A stretch of 64,000 nucleotides of DNA from Platanthera guangdongensis (Eukaryota; Streptophyta; Magnoliopsida; Asparagales; Orchidaceae). The DNA is taken from the NCBI GenBank assembly GCA_039583875.1, contig CM077165.1, positions 64,840,757 through 64,904,756 on the forward strand, in the 5' to 3' direction. Position 1 is the stretch's first letter; each line of letters starts with the position of its first letter. Shown here in pieces: positions 11,547 to 21,079 of the stretch. The notes under the pieces are model-generated. The model had not been told where the DNA came from. It did not search any database and was given only the letters and a program-made list of their open reading frames with translations. Both the position numbers and the translations under genes were made by a program.

Positions 11547-12741
11547 TAAAACAAGAGTAACAAGATTAATCAAATTGAACAAGCTAGTAAGAAAGAGGAA
11601 AGCTAGCTAAACTTGCACAATCAAAGAACAAGAAAACAAGATTGGCAAGGGTGAAGAACACCACTTTCCTGAACCGAGATGACACCGCGACGGCTGCTCC
11701 TCTCTTTCCTTCCCTTGTCTTAGCTTTGCTCCCTTGATGTCCTTTTGGAATGAGGAAGAAGGTGAAGAAGAAGGTGAAATGAGGAGGAGAAATCTCTGTT
11801 TCGGCCTTATTTCCTCCAGAATAGAGCTGGACCATTTGATCCAGAATCAAAGAAATGAACGGCACAAAAGAACTGGGAAAAATCGATTTTCGGCCCTGTC
11901 ACTCCCTGTGACACGCCCGTGTCACAGGGCGTGTACCTTAAGCGGCGCAGACGCCAACAATTTCCAGCTTATCCACAAGGTACACGGCCGGGTACACGCC
12001 CGTGACGGGTCGGTCACTCCCGTGACCTAGGGCGTGTAACCCGTGTCTCGACATCTCGTCGACTCAAAGTGTCGACACTCGACAAAGCTGGACACGCCCT
12101 GTGACACGCCCGTGTCACAGGCCGTGTCCCCTCTCTCGACACCCGACACTCAACACTCGACACTCGACAAAGCTGGACACGCCCTGTGATACGCCCGTGT
12201 CACAGGCCGTGTCCCCTCTCTCGACACCCGACACTCGACATAGCGGGACACGGCCCGTGACACGCCCGTGTCACGGGGCGTGTAACCCATTCGTCGAGCT
12301 CAACTCGACGCAAGAAAAGTCGTCGAGTCAAGGAGGTCACGCCCTAGGTCATCCCTGGGTCACGCCCCGACACGCCCGTGTCGGGGGGCGTGTCACGCAC
12401 AAAAACGACCATTTTTCCCTGTTTTGAAAAGTGTTTCTGTTTCGTCCTAGATCATTTCTTCCTTAAGAACTTTTTACCCCTTTTTGTTTTCTGTACACAT
12501 CGGCCCTACAATCAACCCGTTTTGAGCAACCTTACCCGGGCTCGAAAAAGTGCAAGCATTCCCTAAGAGGCCTCACCGAGTCCCCACAAGTGGACTCTGG
12601 CTTGCTGGGGAATCGTGCAACTCGGCTACCAAAATAGCCACTCGAAAGCCCGCGGGAAAACCATGCTCGAACAACGGTCAAAGCCAACGTAACGCCCATC
12701 AAGCATATGCAATCATTCAACAAAAAATACGGGGCGTTACA
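11547..12741 (-). repeat. Truncated 5' LTR of the minus-strand chromovirus
   Basis: It matches 9083-10291 closely, including the palindromic units (for example 12094-12129) but with fewer CGACACT copies. It ends at GGGGCGTTACA before the cctaa TSD. About 1.5 kb of the U5 side is missing: position 11547 joins LTR interior to integrase codons. Confidence 0.88.
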
Positions 12742-12746
12742 CCTAA
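12742..12746. repeat. Right TSD (cctaa)
   Basis: This is an exact copy of 7606-7610 and marks the right edge of the minus-strand chromovirus. The bases that follow (gcctgattttggggacgaaatc) are the interrupted 3' end of gypsy-1. Confidence 0.9.
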
Positions 12747-12917
12747 GCCTGATTTTGGGGACGAAATCTTTTATTTTGTTTATAGGATTGTAACATCCCG
12801 AATCGCACTAGACCCCTCGTGCATGTTTTTGAGTCAGGAGAGCTGACTAGGGTTCATGGGGAATGCTGACAATTGGGCAGCACATGTGGTCAGGAGGAGA
12901 AATTGGTCAAACATAGT

Positions 12918-13484
12918 ACACGGGTAGAGACACGGGCGTGTCCCTACCCGTGTGAGAGTGGCTAGCTCTCGAGTCGATGACTCGAGTATGTCCAGAGAAG
13001 TACACGGGTAGTGACACGGGCGTGTCACTACCCGTGTGAAGTGACACGGTTAGAGACCCGAGCGTGTCCCTACCTGTATGCATGTGTGTCGAGTTGAATT
13101 CGACGAGGCGTGTTGAGATCGATGAGGTGTGTCAACATCGTATGACAAGGGTAGCGACACAGGCGTGTCCCTAACCATGTGTGTCGAGTTAAACTCGACA
13201 AAGCGTGTCGAGATCGACGAACTATGTGTCGAGATCGACGGATTGTATGACACGGGTAGAGACACGGGCGTGTCCCTACCCGTGTGCCGTTGTGTCGAGT
13301 TGAGTTTGTCGAAAGGTATCCAGAGAAGGACACGGCCAGGGAACATGGCTGTGTCATGTGGACACAGCTCGGGACACGGGCGTGTCCCTACCCATGTCGA
13401 GTGTTGAACTGATGCTGAAACCGTCATTGACGCTTTGCCCGAGGTACGACACGGGTAAGGACACGGGCGTGTCCCTTCCCGTGT
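12918..13484. repeat. Array of 36-bp nested palindromes in the gypsy-1 LTR
   Basis: Clear units start at 12918, 13002, 13044, 13145, 13250 and 13449; looser ones lie near 13328 and 13370. The plan is ACACGG-N6-ACACGGGCGTGT-N6'-CCGTGT. Arms are GTAGAG/CCCTAC (12918, 13250), GTAGTG/CACTAC (13002, perfect) and GTAAGG/CCCTTC (13449, partly paired). Spacers contain 'gtgtcgagttgaattcgac' type dyads. Confidence 0.9.
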
Positions 13485-13493
13485 CAATTTTCA

Positions 13494-13500
13494 TATATAA
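13494..13500 (+). promoter_or_regulatory. TATA box of the gypsy-1 LTR
   Basis: TATATAA lies just after the last palindromic unit and about 25-30 nt before the GA-rich leader. This is the expected place for the LTR core promoter. Confidence 0.6.
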
Positions 13501-14180
13501 GGGGAACATAAAACCCTAGCCGTTTCCATGCTCATTTCATCCTCTATTTCCTGAGAGAAACTTCTGTAAAGAGGGAAGCTGCTGGAGAAAGCTTTGGAGG
13601 AGAAGATCTGTCGTAGCCGTGAAGGAGAAGACGCCGCCAAGAAGAGTGACACGATCCTTAGCCGGAAATAGGGGAAACATCGGAAATGAGGTGAGCTTCC
13701 TCTCCTCTCCCTTGGTGCTCGATCTATAGTTGTCTAGGCGAGATGTCGACTCAAAAGAGTCTAGAATTGCGAGATGGTGATTTCTCTAGGAAGAGGCCGT
13801 CCTAGGGCTTGTGCTCTAAGGCTAGTTGTGTCTTCAACCTCTCCAACTTTCTATGCGAAGATGGGGGATGGCTTCGTGAAGAGTAAAGGCCTCATGAGGG
13901 TGAATAAGGGTGGAGGAATTTCTGGAGGTGATTTTGGTGGATCGACTTGAGGAGGAAGATGAACCAATGCCGTTCATTCCTCTTTAAGGTGCGTGCAGAA
14001 TCTGTGTTCTGCGCGCAGTAATCTTCTAAGCCATTTTCTGACGTGTTATGTCCAGATCTGGTATTTTGAATAAACACGAAAGTTGAAGCCCTTGAATATA
14101 CCTTTCCAATGAGTGTTTGAACATCTTCATGCGAAGTCTTTAGCCACTGGAAATTCTGAACGAACATGATGTCAGATAAA

Positions 14181-14900
14181 TCATCCTTTCTTCTTGCCTG
14201 AGAAGAGAGCTTCGCTGCCTTCCTGATTCAGGTTCACTCCAGCCATCTGCCTTGCCAAGCTCTCCTGCGATGCAAGCAGATTCTCCAGCTCCAGCAAAGA
14301 CGGCTGAGTAGCCCACACTTGAACAGATGTTATAAAGGCCACATACTCCTTCCGCAAGGCGCGGATAATGTGCCTTTTCATCTTCGCCTCAGAGATAGGC
14401 TCATCAGGATCCAGTGCCGATAGCTCCGCACAAAAGCTCTTCATCTTTAAGAAGTACTTGGAGATGGAAAGGTCTCCCTGAGTTGCCCTGGCCAACTCAT
14501 TCTCCAGGAACTGAAGCCGCGCCACATTCTTCCTATTGAACAACTCATCAATGGTTGTCCAAATATCAGCAGCCGACTCACATCCAATGATGTGATCAAA
14601 CAGTTCCGGAGACACGGCTCTCTTCAGAATGAACTCCGCCTTAGCATTTGTTCTTCTCCAGAGCCTAACCTGCTCAGCAGTACCAAAAGCAGCAGTGACT
14701 TCCTGCCTATCATCACCACCGACGACTTCCCACAGCTCCTCGCCAAGAAGATAACTCTTCATGCACGACTTCCACTTCTTGAAGTTAGTCGGCATTAAGA
14801 GTTCAATGCCCAGACATCTTGCAAAGCTCCCTTCCATTGCAACACCTGTTGGCAACCTTTCAGAAGCTCCGAGCAACAACACAGGTTGATCACCACTCAA
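14181..14900 (-). pseudogene. gag: Copia gag (UBN2-type), truncated before the zinc knuckle
   Basis: A 239-codon open frame from an ATG 48 nt after the PBS. Recognisable gag features are NFKKWKSCMKSYLLGEELW near residues 38-56, VRLWRRTNAKAEFILKRAVSP, then ADIWTTIDELFNRKNVARLQ and LSISKYFLKMKSFCAELSAL. LENLLASQESLARQMAG follows in the C-terminal part. This is the capsid-like fold of plant copia gag (UBN2/DUF4219 type), which forms the virus-like particle. It stops after the basic SGKKKG, where a CCHC knuckle would normally begin. The frame itself is clean, so the loss is a truncation rather than decay. Confidence 0.85.
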
Positions 14901-14948
14901 TCACTGAGTAACAACACTGGCTGACTTCCGCTCACGCAACTGAACCTC

Positions 14949-14960
14949 GCTCTGATACCA
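14949..14960 (-). other. Copia (-) primer binding site
   Basis: On the minus strand TGGTATCAGAGC directly follows the LTR end. This is a full match to the usual plant initiator-Met PBS. Confidence 0.92.
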
Positions 14961-16627
14961 TGTTAAATTTTCTCAACGTGGTCAGCAAGATAGCCCAAAC
15001 GCCAAATTAATATCTTCGGTACTACCCAATTCTCACGTTGAACCAGCGAAAAACCGAGGAACAAAGGTTAATCCCAACAAACAATGGAAGCACAAGCAGG
15101 TCTATATTCATTCACTTCTTTACAACACGAGGCATACATAGCGAGACATGATTTCGCTAGTATAACAGCTGTAAATAGAAAGCACCAAAAAACAAGCCGG
15201 GCGGACAGCACCGGAGTCCGCCGAGACCGCCGAGGTCGCCGAGGTCGCCGAGTCCGCTGAGATCGCCCGAACTTAAACTGCAATCCGCCGAATAGCCACG
15301 GAGTCCGCCGAAGCCGCGAGGCCGCGCGGACACACCATTATTCGTCTCCTGCTGAAGCTGAACTAAGGAACACCCCCTACCCGCCTGAAGCCGGCGGACA
15401 GGTTATTGAAGCTGGCAAAGATGAAACAGAGCTGACAAGCCGCAGAGCGACCTCCTGCTGAATCCGCAGAGACCGCACACTTCCAAGTACTTGACCGAAG
15501 TCAAAGCCAAACTCCTGGCTCTTTGAAGTTATCCGCGCGACCCGCACACAGCAAACGTCAGCACTGAAACAATCCGCGCGGACAGACAAGCTCAGACCGC
15601 AGCTCCTTGCCCAACCCAACTTACTGTTCACTCAAGTTACTGTAGATGTGCCAGGGGGGTCCTATTTATAGGCGACGTGAGGTCTGTGGTCACCGCGCTA
15701 GAGATAGAGACACTGCCCCAGCCCGCGCGATAGCAAAACACTGTCCGCTGAGTCCGCAAGGACTTAGCCGGATACTAAGGAAAACCTCCAGGAGCAAGGC
15801 AACATTGGCGAACCCTCTCCAGTCCGCCCAAGCTACGCGGACAAGGCATCAGCCCGCAAAGCTTCCTACCACTGCAGGACAGCAACCCCCTTCAATGGCT
15901 GTCCGCACAACCCCGAGGCAGTCCGCAAGACTCACACCTCAATCCGCCACAAGTCCACGACCAAAGGCAGATAGCAACAGTCCGCCCAGTCACAGCGGAC
16001 TTGGCGGATACGGCGGACACCATGAACTTGGCACAAAGTGTGACCAAGTCCAAAAGCCATCAAAGGCCAATGCGAGCATGGCGGATGCAAACACCCGTCC
16101 GCCAAACACCAAAGCACACACCGCCAGCAGTCCGCAAGCTCCTCTCACTCCTGCCCCATCGCAGCAGCCATCTCCTGGACTCTAAAACCAGTCCGCCAAT
16201 CGACCTCCACAGCAAGGCACATGTTGTACCACCAGAGCTCGACAAGCCCTCAGCCAAGCTCTAAGCCCAGTCTGCAACAGCCCAAACCGCAGACACGCCA
16301 GTCCGCAAGCTTCCCGCGAACATGAGCCAAACCGCCTATCAGCACAAGCTTGCACCACGGCCACTAAGCAAGCACCAGTCCGCAAGCCTCTATCCGCTCA
16401 GTCCACTCCTTGGCAAAGCCAATCAGCAAACGCCCTATCCGCAGAAACCAGGCCGCATAGTCCGCGGACTTCACCCGTGCAAACCGCTCAGAAGAACAAC
16501 CGGCTTCCACTAGACCTTCCACCAGGCCGCACATCACAGTCCGCCCAGTCCGCCTAGTCCGCCAAAGCTGTCCGCCCAGGGCGCCCAGCCTGTCCCGTCA
16601 ACCACTTCCACTTCACAAAATTCAACA
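14961..16627 (-). repeat. 5' LTR of the minus-strand copia, full of GCGGACT/AGTCCGC motifs
   Basis: Plus-strand ends are TGTTAAATTTTC at 14961 and AAAATTCAACA at 16627, giving inverted TG...CA termini and a length of 1667 bp. The interior, especially 15180-15310 and 15720-16590, carries dozens of 'agtccgcc', 'gtccgca' and 'gcggac' words in both orientations. A TATA box lies at 15663-15670 on the minus strand. Confidence 0.85.
15663..15670 (-). promoter_or_regulatory. TATA box of the copia (-) LTR
   Basis: On the minus strand TATAAATA lies within 'cgcctataaatagg', about 960 nt into the LTR and 700 nt before its end. This divides the LTR into U3 and R/U5 in the normal way. Confidence 0.65.
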
Positions 16628-16639
16628 GGGCTTGATGAA

Positions 16640-19186
16640 AGAGGGAAAGTGTCACCACCGTGGCAAGGCTGGACACTGGATTAGGAATTGTCCTTCTTAT
16701 ATGGAGGGTCTATAAAAGCTGAGGGGAGGTATGACTTTCGCTTCAAGTATTTATGTTATAGAGAGAAACCTTTTTGCTCCTTCATCCTGGGTATTGGATA
16801 CCAGATATGGTTCTCACAATTGTATAAATGTGCAGGAACTGGGAAGGAGAAGAATGCTGAGAAAAGGAGAGGTGGACCTGCATGTTGGCAATGGATCAAG
16901 AGTTGTTGTTGTTGTTGTAGGGGTTTATCGTCTTGCTTTGCCCAGTGGGCTTGTAATAGAACTAGATAATCGTTATTTTGTTCCTTCCATAACTAGAAAC
17001 ATTATATCCATTTCATGTTTGGACATGGTGGGTTTTTCTTTTATTATTAAGAAATTGTTGTTCAATATTTTAGAATGATGTCTGTTATGGTGTAGCTCAA
17101 ATGTTTAATGGTCTGTATGTTTTGAACTTAGACCATCTGATCTATAATATTGAAAATATAAAAAGACTAAGAACAAATGTCTCGAATCCTACGTATCTTT
17201 GGCATTGTCGCTTGGGCCATAAATGAGATACTTATATCCAAGTTCCACAAAGATGGACTGTTGGACTCATTTGATTATGAATCATTTGAGAGATGCAAAT
17301 CTTGTTTGTTAGGCAACTTGACTAAAGTCCCTTTACTAGCTTCAATGAGAGGGCTGATGATCTCTTGGGTATAGTACATAGTGATGTATATAGACCCATG
17401 AGTTCTGTGGCTAGAGGTGGGTTTTTCTACTTTGTTACGTTTAATGATGATTTCTGTAGATATGGATACGTGTATCTTATGAAGTGCAAATTTGAAAGCT
17501 TTGAAAAGTTCAAAGTATTTTAAAACAAAGCAGAAAACCAGCTGGGTAAGAAGGTTAAAGCATTCTGATCTGATCGAGGTGGCAAATACCTAAGTCGTGA
17601 GTTCCGTGATCATTTGATAGAGTGCGGTATTGTATCACAGCTCACTCCACCTAGAACACGACAACATAATGGTGTGTCTGAGAGGAGGAATCGTACTTTG
17701 TTAGACATGGTACGGTCTATGATGAGTCATGCAGATCTGCCTGTTTCCATATGGTGCTTTGCTCTACAAACAGCTACTTTAACATTAAATCGCGCTCCAA
17801 TGAAAGCGGTTCTAATGTCACAATATAAGATATGGACTGGGAGCGTTCCAGCATGTCGTTCATTATGGTTTGGGGCTGTGAGGCATACGTGAGACGTCAA
17901 ATGCCTGATAAGCTAGAACCCAAATCAGATAAGTATTATCTTATGGGGTATCCTAGGGAAACCAAAGAGTACTACTTCTACCTACCTTCTGAGGGCAAAG
18001 TGTTTGTCGCAAGGACTGGTGTCTTTCTTGAGAAAAAGTTCATAAGTATAAATACAACCATGGTAGAACTTGAAGAAGTTCTGGAACCACAAACTGTAAA
18101 TGAACCGGAATTTTGACCTGAGACAGGACTACAAGTAGTTGTAGCTGGAGAACCTGCTCAGGAAACATAAGTTCCACATAGATCTGGTAGACCATGGTTT
18201 GAGCATGAGAGATATGGATTTCTCATGTCTCAAATAGGTAATGTGTTGCTTATGGATCTTAGTGTGAGCCTCCAACCTACATAGAGGCTATGAGTGGACC
18301 AGACTCTGAGAAGTGGCTTGAGGCCATGAAATTTGAGATGGACTCCATGTATGAAAACCAAGTATGGTCTTTGATGGAACCACCTGAAGGGGTAAGACCC
18401 ATAGGGTGGAAGTTGGTCCTCAAGAAGAAGACTGACATGGATGGGAATGTACAGACATTCAAAGGTCGACTTGTGGCTAAATGTTTCAAGCAAATTCATG
18501 ATGTTGACTATGATGAGACTTTTTCCTTTGTTGCTATGGTTAAGTCCATCAGAATTCTATGTGCTATTGTTGCTTATTATGACTACGAGATCTGGCAGAT
18601 GGATGTCAAAATGGCTTTCCTTAATGAAAACCTCCTTGAGGAAGTGTATATAACACAACCTGAGAGTTTTGTATCTCCAGGTGAAGCCACTAAAATATGC
18701 AAGCTGCAGAGATCCATTTATGGATTGAAACAAGCTTCTCGAAGTTGGAATCTTCATTTTGATGAAAAGATCAAAGTGTTTGATTTTATCAAAAATGAGG
18801 ATGAAGCTTGTGTTTATAAGAGGATTAATGGAAACATTATAGTCTTCCTGATATTGTATGTTGATGACATATTGTTAATCGGGAATGACAAACCCTGCAA
18901 GTAGTTAAGAACAACCTAGGAGACTGCTTTTCGATGAAGGACTTAGGGGAAACAACTTGTATACTCGGTATTAAGATCTATAGAGATAGATCGAAGACGT
19001 TGATGGGTTTAACCCAAAGTACGTACATTGACAAGGTGTTGAAATAGTTCTGCATGCTTGACTCCAAGAAATGATTCTTGCCCATGTCTCATGGTGTGAG
19101 TCTCTCTAAGGATCAGTGTCCTAAGTCTTGTGAAGATAAGGACCGCATGAAGTTGATTCCATATACTTCGGTAATTGGGTCAATCA
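16640..19186 (+). pseudogene. pol: Copia-2 pol, first part: knuckle, protease, integrase, RT
   Basis: The knuckle reads CHHRGKAGHWIRNC from 16650, with its second Cys replaced by Arg. The protease site is VLDTRYGSH, where relatives have DTG, so it should be inactive. The integrase core has HSDVYRPMSS, SDRGGKYLSREF and HNGVSERRNRTL, keeping Asp, Asp and Glu, but its zinc region is scrambled by frameshifts near 17200. RT begins near 18290 (SEKWLEAMKFEMDSM) and continues through FKGRLVAK, WQMDVKMAFLN and SIYGLKQASRSW to the catalytic LYVDDILLIGND. A frameshift at about 18900 and stops follow. The text breaks off at IGSIM, exactly where SIRE-1 inserted. Confidence 0.87.
19182..19186. repeat. Left TSD (aatca) of SIRE-1
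   Basis: aatca precedes the LTR start TGTTGGATCCC and recurs at 31503-31507. Removing 19187-31507 restores copia-2 RT reading from IGSIM into YAMLCTRP. Confidence 0.92.
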
Positions 19187-20931
19187 TGTTGGATCCCTAG
19201 TTGATTTGGGCTAGGTTCACTGGATTAGGATGTGACCCAACATGTATAGCCAGGGTCAAATTTGTGTCCTAGAGTCTAGGTCAAGTCCTTAGAGTCAACA
19301 TCAGATGGACCAGCTATCAACAAACCTATCAGAGACTCAAGAATTAGAAGATTTCAAGACTAAGTAAAATGAGTTCGACGTTCGTCGAACTCAGGTCGAC
19401 GAAAGGCGTTCTGAGCTCAATGATCTTGAGATATTTCTCTGTGCTGAGCTTGACTATCTTTGTTCTCTATTTGACGAAGACTGAGATACTTCAACAAACT
19501 AAAGTCAGGGTAACTCCAGATTTTTCTAAATCCAACTTCAGGCTTTGGTCGACGAACAAGAATCTGAGCTCAACGAACTTGGACCTCAAGTTCACAACTT
19601 CTCAGGTCGACGAAGTCAACTTGTTAGGTCGACGAACTCAGTACTCTACTCGATGATTTCTGGTCTAAGATTTGTATTCTTCCCAGCCAGAGACTTCTCA
19701 GATTCTAAGTCCACAATCATTCTTCAGTCGACGATTTTGGATCTTAGTTCAACGAATGATGATTGTCAGCTTGACGAATGAAGATTGTCAGTTCGATGAA
19801 GATTGTAGCAGAATTGACATGTTTCCCTTGAAGACAAATTGTTATTATCTGGTCGACGAACTCATCAGCTCAGCTCGACGAACTGTGAACTCAGCTCGAC
19901 GATTCCTGTTCTTCGTTTGACGATTCCAGATTAGGTCTTCTCCAGTTTTCCGTCCCTTTTCTTAGAGATGAATCCTGAGTAATTAATGCTCAATCTTCTC
20001 GGAATGTTACCGTTGGAACGAGCATTGAACATGGATTATTACATGCCATTTTTCCATGGGACAGTTAGGGAAATCATTGACTGCCGCTTCTTTCCAAGGC
20101 CGACTACATTTACTGCTAAAGGTTTCAAATTTCGAATGTTCTTCAGTCAGTCTTTAGTCAAAAAAAAAAAGATTAAGATGTTACAGACACATAGACAAAC
20201 ATTGTACTCAAGAACAATCTTACAGAAATCAAAAGTTCTTTTCTGCAATCAGCTTAGGCCAGAGAACATCTTCAAGAAGAAGAAGAACATACAATCTCCA
20301 TCAAGAGTCTTCTTCCTTCAATCCTCCAGGACAACTTCAGAAGGATAATAATCTCTATCTATCAAAGAAGTTCCTGAAGCAATCTCTGGTCAAGGCAATC
20401 AAACTTTGAAGACCTGTCACCCTGAAGTACTGCTCATGTATTCCTGATCCATTCAAGATCTCAGGGGGAGCAATCTGCTGAAATCAATCCACAAGTCTTC
20501 TCAGTTGTTATTGAGAAAGAGAAGACACCATCACCCTTTTTCCATCCTCTGTACAGGGTTTTAATTCCCTTCAAAATTATTCCTGGTTGTAAGTCTTCTA
20601 CCAAAAGACTTGAGGTTTTGGTTTTTGAGCACCTGAACAAAAGCTCATTGGTGTCAGGCACCTGATCAAAAATTTGAGTGGATTACTACCAGAGTGGTAG
20701 AAGAGTGGATGCACCCAGTTGAGGAACCACTATAAATTTCTTGTGTCATCTGGTTGCCCTTTTTCTTTTGTTTTGGCTGTGTTCTGTGATTTATTAGGTT
20801 GCTGTGCTTATTATTTTATTTGCCAACCTGTTCACCTAGGATTACAACAAAAGGTGTAAAGATTTTTTGTTGAGAGCACAACACTCTATTCACCCCCCCC
20901 CCCCTCTAGAGTATTTCAGATCTAATCTTCA
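19187..20931 (+). repeat. SIRE-1 5' LTR
   Basis: It starts TGTTGGATCCC and ends TCTAATCTTCA before the PBS. U3 carries about 20 TCGACGAA/TTCGTCGA-type words between 19370 and 19930. TATAAAT lies at 20731-20737. A C tract of 12-13 bases lies at 20892-20904 and is shorter in the 3' LTR. Confidence 0.93.
20731..20737 (+). promoter_or_regulatory. TATA box of the SIRE-1 5' LTR
   Basis: TATAAAT lies in 'aaccactataaatttcttgtg'. The same box is found at 31309-31315 in the 3' LTR and, on the minus strand, at 58859-58865 in SIRE-2. Confidence 0.7.
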
Positions 20932-20939
20932 CTTTCAAT

Positions 20940-20950
20940 TGGTATCAGAG
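20940..20950 (+). other. SIRE-1 primer binding site
   Basis: TGGTATCAGAG follows the LTR end after 8 nt (ctttcaat) and is complementary to the initiator-Met tRNA. Confidence 0.9.
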
Positions 20951-21079
20951 GGAGGTTCGTTAATCTACCACACCTTAAGAGGTTAATTGGTTGTACAGGC
21001 TAACACCTGAACTATAAAGATCCCTCTTGATTAGATCTGATTGTTTTGTTTCCTTCATTAGATTTATTTCTTCACAAAA

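Larger units (their letters stand above)
7611..12741 (-). mobile_element. Tekay/Del-like chromovirus on the minus strand, internally deleted
   Basis: The ends are LTR termini flanked by the cctaa TSD. Read on the minus strand it has a truncated 5' LTR (12741 down to 11547), a jump straight into the integrase zinc-finger codons (11545), the rest of integrase with a chromodomain-like C terminus, a PPT and a full 3' LTR (10291 to 7611). PBS, gag, protease, RT and RNase H are absent. One internal deletion accounts for the structure, so it cannot move by itself. It lies inside the 3' untranslated region of gypsy-1 and is younger than that element. Confidence 0.85.
1013..14175 (+). mobile_element. 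Gypsy-1, Ty3/gypsy chromovirus-type LTR retrotransposon, interrupted and decayed
   Basis: Order on the plus strand is LTR remnant, Met-tRNA PBS (2787), gag, protease, RT, RNase H, integrase with a C-terminal chromodomain-like tail, a 3' untranslated piece, and a 3' LTR from 12789. The minus-strand chromovirus at 7611-12741 sits in its 3' untranslated region. Removing that insert joins 7610 to 12747 and restores the usual gypsy end, with the 'ggggacgaaatc' phrase followed by an LTR starting TGTAACATCCCG. The 5' LTR start and 3' LTR end are not resolved, because the two LTR pieces show no visible overlap. Many stops and frameshifts mark it as old. Confidence 0.8.
12789..14175 (+). repeat. Gypsy-1 3' LTR (start and U3/R part)
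   Basis: It begins TGTAACATCCCGAATCGC and is preceded by the chromovirus-type 'ggggacgaaatc' 3' end. It holds an array of palindromes (12918-13484), a TATA box (13494-13500) and a transcribed-leader-like stretch rich in 'gaggag/gaagaag'. The right end is lost where copia gag sequence begins near 14176. There is no coding signal. Confidence 0.7.
14176..16627 (-). mobile_element. Copia element on the minus strand: 5' LTR, PBS and gag only
   Basis: Minus-strand order is LTR (16627 to 14961), Met-tRNA PBS, 5' leader, gag. Pol and the 3' LTR are missing, because sequence past 14176 belongs to the gypsy-1 LTR. At 16627/16628 its LTR end abuts the zinc knuckle and pol of a plus-strand copia. The gag resembles the UBN2-type gag of the Ale/Retrofit group. 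I could not find a TSD partner for the flank 'gggct'. Confidence 0.75.
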
